Assembly: GCF_030272615.1 (NCBI RefSeq)
Contig: NC_081409.1
Span: 525,932,975 to 525,996,974, forward strand
DNA: 64,000 nucleotides
Source: Cryptomeria japonica
Taxonomy: Eukaryota > Streptophyta > Pinopsida > Cupressales > Cupressaceae
Direction: 5' to 3'
Positions 46,645 to 59,696 of the stretch are shown in pieces (position 1 is the first letter of the stretch; each line of letters begins with the position of its first letter). The notes below the pieces were generated by a model, which saw only the letters and a program-made list of their open reading frames with translations, did no database searches and was not told the DNA's origin. The position numbers were made by a program, and so were the translations under genes.

Positions 46645-49600
46645 TGTAGTACCCCTGCCCTAATCAATCTCTAATCTTGGTTTAATCTTGGTTAGTTTAT
46701 CGTAATTTAATTTTATAGTCAGATGTTTGATTTAACGCATAGCTATTGATGTGGTTTTCACACTAGTTGTATGCAAGCTGTTAGTGTACCTAATTCGTGG
46801 TATTGATATCGGGCTAACGCTTTCATTAAATTTTATATATGTATGCATGTATGACTCTTGGTTGCAGGAAAATTCAGGTACAATGCCGCATGAGTGCGAG
46901 GCTCGTCTTCACCTGGATTGCAGGTTTGAGTGTACCCTTTTTAATCCTTAGAGTTGGATTAGGTGGTCGTAAGACCCTAGTTGACCTTAGTCGTGCTCAA
47001 GTGAGTATCGCCAGTCGTCGTCGGTTATCCCCTTCTTGTTTGGGTTTGCGAGTCGTCTGTTGGTTGGCTTTCTCGATTTGCGTGCCTGGTGTGTTTGGTT
47101 AATCGATTATTTATTCCTTAGTAATTATTTTGATTATTTATGCGTTTGTGCATTGATGATTAATGGATTAAATTGATTGAGAATTCGTTATGCGATTTTC
47201 GTTGTTAATGAATTGCTGTTTTAAATTGGGAGTAAATTCGATTAAATGTCTGATCTTGAATATTTAATGCATTTTATATATGTTGTTGTAAAAAAAAAAA
47301 AAGAAAATTTTATAGTTATTTGGGAGTTGCGCACCCAAGGGAGCTGCGTGCTTCCCTTTGGGAACAGCAGCTCTCCCTTAAGGGAAAGCTGCGTGCTCCC
47401 TTGGGGAAGCAGCGCTTTCCCTTTGGGGGCTGCGTGGGCTTCCCTTGGGGGACCACGTGGGGTCCACGTGGAAACCCCCCCCTCTTTCTTTTAAATTTGC
47501 TTTTTTTTAATTATTTTTTTTAGTTAAGAAAAAATAAATAAATTAATAAATAAATTTATTAAATTAAAAGTATTGTGGTTTAAAATAAAGTTTCAATTAA
47601 TTATTATTTTATATATATATATATATATAATATTAATGGAAATTAATTTATATATATGTATAAACTAATCGATTTTTAATTTGGAATTAGTGCAATGCAT
47701 TAATTATTAGTAGAATATATTTTATTAATAAAGATTAATAATTATATATTGACTAATAATTAACTGAGTTATTGTGCACTTTTAGTCGTTAATTGTGTAT
47801 ATTTCATTTATCGTGGAATAATAAATATACTCTTTAATTAACAGTTAATTTTGGATTCCCTTTTTATAATTATATTTCCGTGATCCGTATTATGCATCTG
47901 GGTTTGAAAAATATGAAACTGTAGAGGACGGTTTTGAACCGGTATGTCTATGACGTGTTGATTGGAGATTAAATATCTTATTTTAGATGATTAATGGTTG
48001 CCTGAATTTTATTAATATGAATTTGGTTTAAAAAACTCTTTATGGCTTTATATGTCTGTTCGATGCTTTGAACCTTCAAGAGTTAGAAAACCAAGAACAA
48101 CTTATCCCTAGTTGAGGTAGATAACTGAAATCTGGTATAGATCTTGTAGAAAACTTGATCGATTTTAATGTTTAAATCAATTTGAGAAGATATTGTCTTT
48201 TCTGTTTATTGCCTTTGCGAGTTTAATTGCTGTATTCGCTTTTGCTTATGAAATGGCAAGTTTTGCTTTGTTTGGTAGGACCCTGTCGTATGAAATGATT
48301 TGGGGTACCTGTTTCAGTCCTCGATTCCGAGTTGACTGTTGTATTGTGGTAGTGTCGTTTTGATCAAATCCTCTTTGTGTGAGTCGAATGATGATTCATG
48401 GTTGACCTTAGTTTGTCAGGTCTCTAGTTAGAGTACCGTTAGTAAGTGTGCATCTATGAGTCGTGTTTGACCAGATGATTGTTTCTCTCTTCTTGAACTT
48501 CGTTCGTCTGACCATGTGCATTCCTTGGTTTTGAGTTCGTCCGAGTATAGTCTAGTGTCGTATGGGAAAGTGGCTTTCGATTGGGGGCCGCGCCCAAAGT
48601 GGCTGCTGGGTAACCCGTCGAAAGTGAGTCTAATAAGTGATAACCTAAGTAGATTAGAATGTAATCTCTAAATAAGATAATGTGCCTCACACATGGGATG
48701 AGTGCTATCATAGACTCGACATGCTGTGGGAAGGCCTGAAATGGCAAACCATCATCCTTGTCATCACGAGAGGATGTGTGGGTCCACATGAGACTTGGAT
48801 GGGCCGGAAGTTCGGATTAGGTTGCCAGGGTAACCCAGTGTATGGGACCGGGACCTATGAAGACTTGCCATGGTATCCATACCAGGTTGTGTGATGACAC
48901 TTGTCCCTACGTTCGCTTGTGTGTTGTCGTTTTGTCCTGTTAGGAGTACCTTTGTGAGTCGTCCTTTGTCTCGGCCCTTGTGAGTGTCGGTTTCATGTTA
49001 GACCTTGGGTGGTGATGGCTCAGTTTTATGGATGCTCTCCTGGACTCTTGTATTAGCTTGATTATGTTCAGCTAGATCCTGTTCTTTCAGGGATCGTTTA
49101 TGTATTAATGGACCAATGTGGTCGTTTGTATATTGTTTATGTTTCGCCTTGATGGCTGGATAATACTTGGTGTAACCTCTTGTATTCTTAACTTTATTAA
49201 TTATCAGAGGGGTCTTGCAGTTGCGCAGACCCGGAGATGTAGCCCTTTAGGGGTGAACTCCGAGATCATTATGGTGTCATGTGATGTATTCTCTTATGTT
49301 TCCTTTATTCAGCTTTTTCATGTATGATTAACTTATGTTAGAATGGTTAAGTGGATAAATGGAATTAACTTTAAATGCTTATATTCAGTTCTTTCTTGAA
49401 TGTCTTGTTGATCGAATGCCTTAGTGGTTTAGATGATATTTATCGTAGGTGCATGTATGTAATCGTCTTTTTAAATGCAATGAATTGGAGTATGAAAGAA
49501 TGTAACTTAGAGTAATGAATTATGCTCAGTTGTTGTTAAGGAATTTAAATATGCTTGGAAAGATCTCTTACGTTATGATGAAATCCTAGTGTATTAGAAT

Positions 49601-49968
49601 GTTAGATGTATGGTTTGTAATTTTAAATGAGAAGCTTGAATGAAGATTATAAATGGATCTTAATGGATGAATCATTGCCTGTGAATTATATTTCCATCAT
49701 TTGAAAGAAATTATCCTGATTAAGAATTATCTCATTGTTAGATTATCAGCTTATTGGATTAATTGTGTGAGTTAAATGAATTGTGAAATTTAAGTAATCT
49801 CGTTGGGAAACTCTTTAGGTGTTAGTTGATGTCTTCCGCTATGTAATCTGAATCTTTGATATCTTGTTGTATCTTAATGTGGTGTAACTTTAAAAAAATA
49901 AAAAATTATTGCACTCTATTCTTGTGTTATGGCTTAATCCCTTCGGGGTTTCCTGGCGGGGCATTACA
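46645..49968 (+). mobile_element. Solo LTR of the LARD family (3324 bp)
   Basis: It begins TGTAGTACCCCTGCCC and ends GGGGTTTCCTGGCGGGGCATTACA-type, matching the LARD LTR, and is flanked by TATTC on both sides (46640-46644 and 49969-49973). No interior or second LTR is present, so unequal recombination between LTRs removed the rest. It differs from the LARD LTR at many sites and lacks its GC-rich block, carrying a different one at about 47330-47480 with CTTCCCTTTGGG-type inverted repeats. The 48555-48910 core is nearly unchanged. Confidence 0.93.
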
Positions 49969-49973
49969 TATTC

Positions 49974-50585
49974 TATGCTCAAACTTTGAAGTAATCTATC
50001 AACATTGTTATTATCATATATGACTATTACTTTATCTAGTCACTACCCTATCCATCTTTGGATTATTATGGTCATTATCATGATACATGGTATCTTTACA
50101 TCTGCTCTTTGGTTTTCCAATAATCCTTATAAGACCTTCTACACTGTCTTTGTTATCATAGATTCATAAGCTATTATCTCCAAACACTTGGACTGTCTCT
50201 TTTGATTGTGAGATTAGAATGCTCTTTATGTTGTCCAAGGTTTTATCACTGTTGTATATACTTATCCCTCACAATGTTGCATAAGCTCTACAATCTTTAT
50301 TCATATTTATAAATCTTGGCTCCAAGGAGACTGTGCTAACTTTGATTGTTGTTTTTATTGTTATTGGGTTACTATTCACATAATCTTTGCATATACCCTT
50401 TGAAAGTTCTTCTCTTTTACTACATCTTGTCTTATGTTGACAGTGATAAAGAACCTCTTATATTTTTTTTGGCTACTCCTTGTGGCTATACCACTATCAA
50501 AATCAAAGATATATGATCTAAGCTTCATAAAATCATTTTTAAACATGCTATCATGCCACTGTGATAAGACAATATTGCACCCAAG
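49974..50585. repeat. GACTGT-rich low-complexity block 3 (CACTA body)
   Basis: Continuation of the block cut by the solo LTR (TATATGACTATTAC, TGGACTGTCTCTTTTGATTG, GGAGACTGTGC). It ends just before the exon-like segment near 50590. Confidence 0.45.
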
Positions 50586-51250
50586 CTCGGGTGTCAAGAA
50601 TTAGATCCCATAAATTAGGATCAGGTGGATATAATAGCATTCGTGGTGGCATGGTAAGTGAATATTTTCATTCATTATATTTTCTATTTCAGGAAAAATA
50701 ATCATGACAAAGTTGTGAGTTAATTGTATCTTATGAGTCATTATACCTTATAAATTTGGTTGTCTTTGTTAATGTAGGTTCATCAATTTCAATATGAAGC
50801 TTCAGAGGAGGACCTCAAATATGCTTTACTACATGGTTCCCAAGGCTTTCGACAACATATGATAGATCGAGGGGATAAATTAATCACTGGTCATGAATAT
50901 GAGGTAAGTTGTTTATAATATTTTATAACTTATATGATAATTTACTTGGAGGTATTATGTTATTTTAACAAGTTAAATTGTGTGGTGTATAGGAAGCCCA
51001 ACAATGAAACTCATCAAGTGAAGCCTTTGGTAGTGAGCATGAGGAGGAGATACATTTACATGATGAATTGTTTGTTGCACACAATGATTCAATTGTTATT
51101 CCTGAACCTCGGTTGGAAATCATATTGAATTTCAACAAATGGGAGACAAAAATGATGAGGAGGGTGTTCAATATGATGAGCAATCCACACCCACAAGTAG
51201 AGTAGTGCCTTCTAGAAAGAGGACATAAAGGAAAAGGACATGGATAGAAA

Positions 51251-51785
51251 CAACCTGAAATAACATGCAGTTGCAGGACAAGCAAAGAACTGTTAATCAC
51301 TGTCATAGTCTACAGTTATTATATTATCTTTAGTTAGTCTTCTGTTAGTTACAATAGTTCACCTTGGATTATCATATATCATACAACGAATACCTTCAAT
51401 TAGTTTGTTTAGACACAGTCTTGATTTGCATTAGTTAAAGTCAAATAAAGCATCATAAGTTATTTCAGTCTTACATTGGATAAATAAGATGTTAGTTTTC
51501 AGTTATCTTTGCTTTGTATATTCCCTCAAATAAAGCAAATTGTGCATGCAAAGTCTTTCTGCAGTTTTTTGTCCATGTCATTGGGCAGTTAAGGTGCTGT
51601 AACAAAATCACAACAATATGTTGTAGACTTTATTAAAGATTTGGTTTTGATTGTATTTTGTCAAGCTAGAATAAAATCTGCATTTGATATACAGTTCAGA
51701 AATGTACTGAGTATTCATGGATATATATTGAAAATGAATATGCTTTCATCTACTATTATTGTTTTTCTCTTTGTTCTATAATTTT
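51251..51785. other. Spacer between relic gene and CACTA subterminal repeats
   Basis: AT-rich, no gene seen. It probably holds the 3' untranslated region of the relic gene (several AATAAA-like signals, for example AAATAAAG near 51445 and 51530). Confidence 0.35.
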
Positions 51786-52418
51786 AATCAATGGACGGAA
51801 GTCAATGAATAAACCAGTGACTATATACTACCAATGAATGTAAATCAGTGAATAAAAATGACTAAATATACTACCAATTGACGAGAATTAATGATTACAA
51901 TGACTAAATAAATGACCACTTAACAACAATAAATAACTAAATTAATGACTAAATATATGGCTATAGTAATGACTAAATATATGACTAAATATATGACTAA
52001 ATAAATGATCAGTTAACAATCAATGACTAGATCAATGAATAAATATATGACTAAATATATGATTAAATAAATCACAAACATGATTAAATAAATGACCAGA
52101 TAACAACAATCAATGATTAAATTAATGATTAAATATATGGCTAAATTAGTGAGTATCATGATTAAATAAATGACCAGATAACAACAATCAATGACTAAAT
52201 TAGTGATTACATATATGACTAAATTAGTGAATAAATATATGACTAAATCAATGACCAAATCAATGACCACATCGATCAATCAAAACAACCAATGGTCATG
52301 TGATCAAATTGATTTATGATTGACAATAAATTACTAGTGGTCACGTGATCAAATTAAGTCATTTATGTATATTTTTTGGTAGTTCTTTAAATAATATATT
52401 GTTGTTTTTTTACTAGTG
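51786..52418. repeat. CACTA right subterminal repeats and terminus
   Basis: A long run of AATGACTAAATATATGACTA, AAATAAATGACCAG and TTAACAACAATCAATGAC units ends in GTCACGTGATCAAATT and the terminus TTTTTTTACTAGTG. The same TGACTAAATAAATGAC words occur at the left end. A minus-strand frame of repeated Ile/Val/Leu/Tyr (52013-52279) is an artefact of the repeat. Confidence 0.88.
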
Positions 52419-52421
52419 ATA
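52419..52421. other. CACTA target-site duplication, right copy (ATA)
   Basis: Second copy of the ATA found at 14372-14374. Confidence 0.9.
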
Positions 52422-53300
52422 GTATTCTCCATGATATTGATGCAGAACATAAGTTGTCTCCAGAAGGTGTGACCCAAGAGTACATGGGGTATGTGTACAA
52501 CCTAGATGAGCACTCTATGTTGATTTGGTCTTTATATCCTACACAAAAAAGACCCATGATGATTGATACACAGAAGGCCTTTGGGCACATAATGACTCTT
52601 AAGGTTGGAGAAACAAATTTCGTAGTTATAGTTGATTTAGGAGTGAATATTGCCAAATTGAATAAAGCATAGATTCAATTGATGCTAAGAGAAAACGAGT
52701 CTACCAAACTTGAGAACATTAGACTAAATAAAGAGATTGATCATTTGAGAGAAATGTTGAAACAAAAAGTCACAAAAACTATTGACACAAGGTGAAAGCT
52801 CACAACCTCAAACCAAAGCTGGCAAATTGAAAGAAGAGAACCTTCAGCTCCAAGCCCAGTTGACAAATGTCAAGAATGAAACTCTATTTGTACTCATACA
52901 AAAGAGTTTCACAAATTTAATGGTATGGATGGATAAATAATAGAAAATGTACTTTAAGAATGAGACTATCATTGAGGAGCACGAGAGATTGGATGAGTGA
53001 TTGCATGAACGACTTAAAGAGATTCAGGGCAAAGATGAAGCAAACCCTAAGGCTGTGCAAAATTGTGAACAATTGATAAAAAATCATAAAAAATATCTGA
53101 AGGCTCTGAGATCTGAGGGTACCGATTTCCTTGGTGGTGGATCAAATGACATCCCTCCTTTGCTTGATGAAGATGAAGATCAGAAGGAGAAAGTGGAATG
53201 GATTGGGGAATGCCAACAGGTGCTCAAGGATGCAATGAAAGCTGCCAAAGTTGAGGACACTAGGACAAAGTGGAAAACTATATGGAGGGCATGGTGTTGA
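52422..53300 (+). pseudogene. ORF-A, 3' part: coiled-coil C-terminal region
   Basis: It continues the 12393-14374 frame precisely: GAT-A from the left plus GT ATT CTC CAT (DSILHDIDAEH). It stays open to TAG at 52670-52672, then continues with Leu/Glu/Lys heptads (ENIRLNKEIDHLREMLKQK). A frameshift near 52795 leads to a further coiled coil, and 53001-53300 (HERLKEIQGKDEANPK... to WRAWC) forms an acidic end. Family unknown. A globular N-terminus, a low-complexity linker and a C-terminal coiled coil parallel ORF-B, but I see no sequence similarity between the two. Confidence 0.55.
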
Positions 53301-53835
53301 TGGAGGTGGAGGAACGAGATGTTGTTCATGACTGTGATACTCATTTCAACGAGAAACACTTGGCACACTTAACTAAAGTGCATTTGTGCCTTACTAGATG
53401 ATAACTACTTTCATTTAAAGATTAATGTTTTAATTTGTTTCCAAAAGACTTTTTCAAAGGATTTAACCCTGTGATGTGTTATAAGTACTTGATGTAATCA
53501 TTTACAAAGGACAAGTTGATATATGTTTTTAAGCTTTTACACGTTTTTAGAAGTTCAAGTTTCAAGTAGTTCTCATGTTCCAAGAACAAGACTCTTATTT
53601 TTCAGAAGTAATCTACAGAAATCAATTTCCTTATTTGCAAATGGTGTTGTGGATGTTTTCATTTTAAAATTAGTTCTATGTTGTTATTATCTACAATTGA
53701 TAATTTCTGCTTTAAATCTCTATGTGAATAAATTATATATGTTGTTACATGGTTGGATTATCAAGATACATATGGCATCAAAATTAAAAACATAATGAAT
53801 TAATTATGTAGCCATATAAGTCAACTATAATTCTA
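53301..53835. other. Spacer downstream of ORF-A
   Basis: No gene is recognised. The open frame 53523-53795 has no motif. No LTR or CACTA end that would bound ORF-A or the neighbouring transposase was identified. Confidence 0.35.
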
Positions 53836-56800
53836 TCAAGAAATGAATATCAAATAGATAATATACTCACACAACTCATACATTTCAATGTCATTGATCT
53901 TCTTCTTCATCCAACTCTTTGTCTGCATCATCCGATCTAGATTCGACATTGTAATGATTGGTAATATCATCATCATTGTCATTGATATCAGTTTGATAAT
54001 GTCATCATCCACACGGATATCATCTTCATGAACATTAACTCCCACATCATCATGATCTAGTTCCTCTTCTTCGACATCTTCCTTGGGCACATCATCAACT
54101 AACAATTAATCCTAATCATCATCTCGATCATCTTCTAGTTCTTCGGTATCTTCTTCCACCCCATTATACTTTACCGGCCTTCCTCTTGGATCATGTCTAA
54201 CAACAAATGACCAATCCCGTTTACGTGGAACCTCTGAGTAAAATACCTGCTCACATTGGCTTGGAAGAACATAGGGCTCATTTCCATCTCGCTCGAATGA
54301 CCTTGTATTAACCATGGTAAATCCATTATCATGTTCAATAACAGTTCTCTCGGGATCATTTTCATTCAATCGTAGCCTGTACCATTGGACGACGAACAAA
54401 ACTAATTTGAAGGACTTAAAGTCACACTCAAGTATATCATCCAAAATCCCATAGTATCGAATTTTTGAGACTTTTGGATGTATGTCGCTTTTGGATGAAA
54501 CATTAGTCACCTGAAAGACTGCAGTTATCCCCAAATCACAAGTTTTCTTTGTGTCATCCAACTTTTTGATTCAAAATTTACAACCATTGCACCACATAGC
54601 CTTGTGGTGTTTCACTTGTAGTATGTCAAACATATAAAAATTATTGCATCGTCAGATGATAAACATATTTATTCTTGGCTGAATGTATGCAAAGAAAAAA
54701 AAAGTCAACATATATATACATCAATAATATAATTGAAAATAATTAAATAATACGGATGATTACTATATTTATACGTACTTGTTTATCTCTTAAACCATGT
54801 GCTAAATCGATTTCCTTTGGTGTAACATTGGAATCTCCATTATGATGAGATTATTTAACCAATGAAGCCACACCTTCCCATGTTAATGCACGACCAGATT
54901 GTTGACATCATTCAATCCATACCGTCATCCAATCAAGATTGTTTGTGACATACAAATGTAGTGCATCCCACTCTCGACCAACTGTATAAAAAAAAATTGA
55001 AATTCACAAATGACGCATAATTAGTTAATTACCACGGTACATACTACCTTAATTTATAATTGATGTATATTGAAGATTAATAATTAAATAAGTACAATAT
55101 ACATAAAAACCAAATATAAAATGTATTCTAATTAATCTCCATGACCATCTTATAATTACCTCTCACTTTCCTCAATCTACCTTTCCCCATCAGGTACTCC
55201 CCTTCGAATCTGTTAATGGAGTTGGGATCCCAAATGTGATCTACATGGAACTTTGATGTAAACTTAAGAGGATATTCAGTAATGTACACCATGGTCTGGT
55301 ATACCATATATTCCTCCACCATAGAACCCTCAGGATGTGCTCTTTGTTTAACCAAAGCCTTCAAAAATTTCAAGTGCCTCTAAACCATCCACATTGACCT
55401 TGTGTGTACAGGTCCACACAATTCAATCTCCTCAACTTGGTGTATGAGGTAGTGTTCTTGTGCATTGAAAAATGTCGAAGGTAGACACTTTTGCATTTCA
55501 CACATTAGATGAGGAATTTTTCTCTTCCAAAAAATTATATCTTCTTTATGGATTTTTCGAGATGACAACCATCTACAAGTGATTCAAGGCACAAATATAT
55601 TAACGAGATTTAACAAAAATATTCAATATATTACATAAAAAGTGTAAAAAATGGCAAATATAAGATATATACAACGAATTGAACAAATATCACTACTTAT
55701 CTCATGTATTTTCTCAGATCATATATAAATTGCTTGACATTGTTGTCAAAGTTGTCTGGGAGAGATAGAGGTAGAACGTACTGCAACAATTATAAAATGA
55801 TCTTTTCATTATTTTTCCAAAACTAGCAAACATAATACATTGAAAAGTACATGCAGTATATAAATATATATATAATATACGAGAATAATTACCTTGATGA
55901 AGGTATCTCAATCATGTGTTTTCATCCCTGACCCAAATTCACTTTTCTTTGTTATGATATTGTTTATGTTCGCTGCAAATCCTGTGGGAAATCAAATATT
56001 TCATATGACTTCTTTTATAGCATTGCTTTGCTGCTCCATAAATAACCAAGGAAGGGTGCTTATATTAATTTGGTCTACATCTCTATTTAATTGAATGACA
56101 TTTTTCATTGCATGATTGGCTTCCTGAATGTCACTACAAATTTTGACAATTTTTTCTTTGTCATTCCTTCCATCCAATATTTTCCATAACGTTTCTGTTA
56201 TATTCTTTCTGATATGCATTGCATCAAACAAATGCACAATTTGTAGCTTCTCATAGTAGGGCAACCTACGAAATTGTCTGGGATAACTTTTCAGTCCCTG
56301 TGGAAGTCGACCACTAATGCCTTGACGACCTTCATGAAGCATATAAATTAAACAAATTAACAACAACAATCATTGTCAATTACAACATGAGTAAACAAAA
56401 CACAATATAAAAATGTAAATTCCAAACATATCATATATGATAGATAAACAATTTGATCCGATGTATAACCTTGACGATTAATTCTATTATATTCCAAATT
56501 TCATAGGCGAGGTGTCATTCTTTGTGGTTTTGATGTAGTCTCTTCTTTCCCATTGAAAATATGTTTTTCAGTAGTTTGATACTTTGATTTATGTGGAGGA
56601 AGTGCCTATACTCATCAAACACTTTCTTTCCTAAACTTGTTGAACGACAAGATTTCATCTTTGGACCACAAACTAGACATGCAAATTTTCCCTTTGTTTA
56701 AAAACCTGCAAAATCATATATAATTGGATTAAATATGTCAATTTTTATAATTATATATAATATCTATTTCATAAAATTAAATATCATTAAAGTGCAGTCG

Positions 56801-58537
56801 AACGTTATAACATACCACAAAAATGTGTTAGCCCTGGGGCATCATGAATTGTCCATACAAGCATTGCATGGAATTGAAATTGTCTTTTCCTATTGGTCTT
56901 GAGACGTCATATATAGTGATGCTATTCCATAACTTTAGTAACTAATCGATAAGAGGCTCGATATATACAATCATATCTTTAACTCGGTACTTACCTAGTT
57001 GAATGAACATAAACATTACATAATTATTATTACCATTTTACCGCAATATATATAAATTAATGTACATGACTATTAAATGAAAAAAATATAAGTCATTATG
57101 CAATAAATAAGACAAATGAGATGCTACTATGTTAAAGAAAATTGATGTAAACAAATACTTGGAACAATCATTGCCAACATTATGTGATCCCTCTTTATTG
57201 ACATCCATGGAGGAATGTTATTGTTGATAACAAAAACATTCCACACCGAGTAAATAGATCTCAGTTCTCCAAATGGATTGACACCATCCACTGCCAATGA
57301 AAGCCTAAGATTACGAGGTTCTTCTTTAAAGTGTGGCCATTTTTCCTCCATGTTCCTAAATGCAGAACCATCCGCAAGCATTCAAAAAATGTCATCTCCA
57401 CTTCTATTACGTGCATGGTAATCCATAAATTGCGTTAAGGTTTCACACCTAAATAATCGTTGCATATGTGGAATAATGGGAATATAATGAAGAACCTTGC
57501 GAGGCACCTTTTTTGTTAGTTGACCTGATTGATATCTACTGATATGAGATTCAGGGCATTCTGTTGCAAATTGATGTTATTTATGATATATAATATGATC
57601 ATTGGGACATGCATCTATTTCTCGATACTCCATTCCAATATCTTTCATAATAGAAAATAAATCTCGGTATGAGCGAGGTAAAATATTTGATGGTGCTAAC
57701 AAAAGATCACCTATCAATCTACAACAAAAAAATAATTTGTTAATATAATATATTAATGGTACATATTTCATCCTTTATTTACTAGTGATGAACTAAAAAC
57801 AAAAATAGATGAAAAAAGATGACATATATGACATACCTTAACATCCGTGAGATTACTATGTTAAATAAACTATTCATAACTTTCAAGTTCAACACCAACA
57901 ATACAATAGAGAGAAGAGTTACTCTGGAGCCTTCATAAAGGGGCATGTATGCCTTCTCAAGTACAGGTAAATCATGAACATCATCAAAGTCCTCTCAATC
58001 ACCATGATCAGCTGTACCACTAAATGTGTCATGGATCAATGTATTTGTACCATCATCTTCAACTGTGTATTCTGGCGCATGATCATCTTCTTCCATAGGA
58101 TCATTAACTTATCTTCGATATTCACAACACCATATTCCTCCGCTTGTAACATCACATTCTTCGGGCCATGATAATCCATATCATGTGCCCTAGGGAGCCC
58201 CACCTTTATAATAATGATCGACACAAATAAACCATGATCATGATCAAGTACTTTTTTGTATATATAAAAAATGTTTAAACGATATAAACATTTACAAATT
58301 CAATCAATATAATGACATATAATGAACATCTTACCAATGGACGATAATCATACCCCCTTCAACATGACCATGTTGCCTACAATTTTTCTCAGTTGTTGTG
58401 ATTACAAGTCTTCTCGTCTTTAAGCCCTTGCAATTATTGCAAGGACAATTACATTTCCCATCACCCTTTCTTTTCAATCTAGCCCACAATCTAGCAATTG
58501 TCTCTTCATTTTGTTTTGAAATAATATTATTTGACAT
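53836..58537 (-). pseudogene. TNP2-like CACTA transposase gene, multi-exon, decayed
   Basis: Minus-strand blocks in order. 58537-58331 (MSNN..., CNCPCNNCKG and HGHVEGG) resembles the N-terminal transposase-associated domain. About 58120-57838 has PLYEGSRV and LLVLNLKVM. 57721-57130 has KDIGMEYREIDACPND, then DGSAFRNMEEKWPHFKEEPR and AVDGVNPFG, the core TNP2 signature. 56925-56817 has FHAMLVWTIHDAPG, and about 56705-56480 has KGKFACLVCGPKMKSC. 56340-55990 has GRLPQ and QIVHLFDAMHIRKNI. 55568-55128 is DUF4218-like (EHYLIHQVEEIELCGPVHTR). 54561-53836 is DUF4216-like (IRYYGILDDILECDFKSFK, QVFYSEVP) with an acidic tail. Introns show GT/AG borders (for example near 57838 and 57722). Several in-frame stops make it a pseudogene. 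It lies outside the 38 kb CACTA and belongs to another copy. Confidence 0.85.
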
Positions 58538-59696
58538 GATTTTTCTTTACCAAGCTCCCAAGTATATGGAAATTTGATTACAATAGATCAAGTTCAAGAG
58601 TCAGCCATAAAAGTGCATACATTTAATTTGACAGAAGGTAAAAGACTCTCAAAGGTGAAAATCCCCTAATAAGGGTCCAAAATCCCAAAGGATCACCAAC
58701 CCCTATTTTGAGCAACAACTAATCAGATGAATTAAAATGAAGATCGATTTTTTTGTTACAATGAAGATACCTTGTTACAAATAATATTTTGTAACTCTCG
58801 GTTGTACTCTGCACCTCTCTCTCTTCTACATTCCTTGTTATCAGCTCTTTGCTTTGAACTTTTCACTTTCCTCTATTTTCTATTCACTGCTCTCTGCACC
58901 ATGCTATGCACACATTCAATGTTCTTCTTCTCTTTCCTGACTCTCTATTCTCTTCTTCTCTCTCTGCTCCACCCTCTAAAACACCTCTTCTTTCTGCTCT
59001 ACCAATTCTACTCTCATCATTAATTGTATTACAAAATTTACTTTTTTTGAGACTCTTCCTTTGTATCATAAAACTTCTCGAGTTAATTTTTACTTCTCTG
59101 GATGTAAAAGGATTCAAGATATTCCATCTACCCTATAGACTGATAGCCACCAACATTAATCGACACACTTCTTTCTTTTGGTTCAAATTTCTATGTTCAG
59201 CTACGAGCAACTCCCAACTACCATTAATTCTAGTATATTCATACAACGATTCTCTATGAGCAATAAATCTCTTTCTTAGACGAAAATTAAGAATTTCATT
59301 TGTGTTTTACTTGCCACATCCTCAAGATCTTCTTTTCCATTAATTCTGCCTTAGTTAAAATTCCCTACCAAGGGTCCAGAATCCCCTGCACGGACGTTAG
59401 TTATAAATGCTTTTTGACAAGCATTAGCCGCATTGGGTCACCAATTATAGATAAATTGTCAAAATTAATTTTATTCAAAAAACATTGTTTGGAACCATAT
59501 ACCCATCAGCCTAGAAGTTAAAGGGAATGTCGAAATAGCGATGAAAATCACCTAGCGTCACAAGACTGACGAATGTCGGGCAAAAACGAAAAAAAATGAA
59601 AATTTCACACAGGTACCCGATGATCAAATAATTATTGGACTTTCGTCCGAAAGTTTCGTCGGAATTCACAGTGAAATAAGTTAGCGAGGGCAAGAT
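58538..59696. other. Unassigned spacer upstream of the transposase
   Basis: A CT-rich stretch (about 58810-59010, TCTCTCTCTTC and TTCTTCTCTCTC) reads as open frames on both strands but has no motif. It could be the leader of the transposase gene. No CACTA terminus was found here. Near 59630-59655 TTTCGTCCGAAAG is a small hairpin. Confidence 0.4.

Larger units (their letters stand above)
42160..51250 (+). pseudogene. Possible CACTA accessory gene (TnpA-like position), spliced relic
   Basis: Exon-like segments with good splice borders lie on the plus strand. One is at about 42354-42468 (LRFYQQKCDKFENILPPY, donor GAG/GTATTA). Another is at 42547-42631 (VPDKGALGSYGLDDVRNY, acceptor TAG, donor GAG/GTAAGT). 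A block at about 50590-50655 ends SHKLGSGGYNSIRGGM/GTAAGT. Next is 50778-50903 (VHQFQYEASEEDLKYALLHG, donor GAG/GTAAGT), and the last block runs from 50992 to about 51250 with an acidic tail and PSRKRT. Borders are mostly phase 0. Damage includes TAA near 42190, TGA near 51005 and a late frameshift. It sits beside the right CACTA end, where En/Spm elements often carry an accessory protein gene. No family match is claimed. The solo LTR and a GACTGT-rich block lie in a large intron-like gap. Confidence 0.45.
14375..52418. mobile_element. CACTA (En/Spm) DNA transposon, 38 kb, with nested insertions
   Basis: The left end reads CACTAGTGGAAAT and the right end, reverse-complemented, reads CACTAGTAAAAAA, with ATA on both flanks. 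Both ends carry subterminal TGACTAAATAAATGAC-type repeats, a CACTA hallmark. The flanking ORF-A frame is restored exactly when the element and one ATA are removed. Net of the inserted LTR element (21623-42124) and solo LTR (46645-49968) it is about 14.2 kb. No TNP2-type transposase was found inside. A possible accessory gene survives as exons between 42160 and 51250. It is likely non-autonomous now. Confidence 0.9.

Noticed and set aside
52013-52279. Minus-strand frame of repeated Ile/Val/Leu/Tyr resembling a membrane protein
   Set aside because: Product of the CACTA subterminal TGACTAAATAAATGA repeats.
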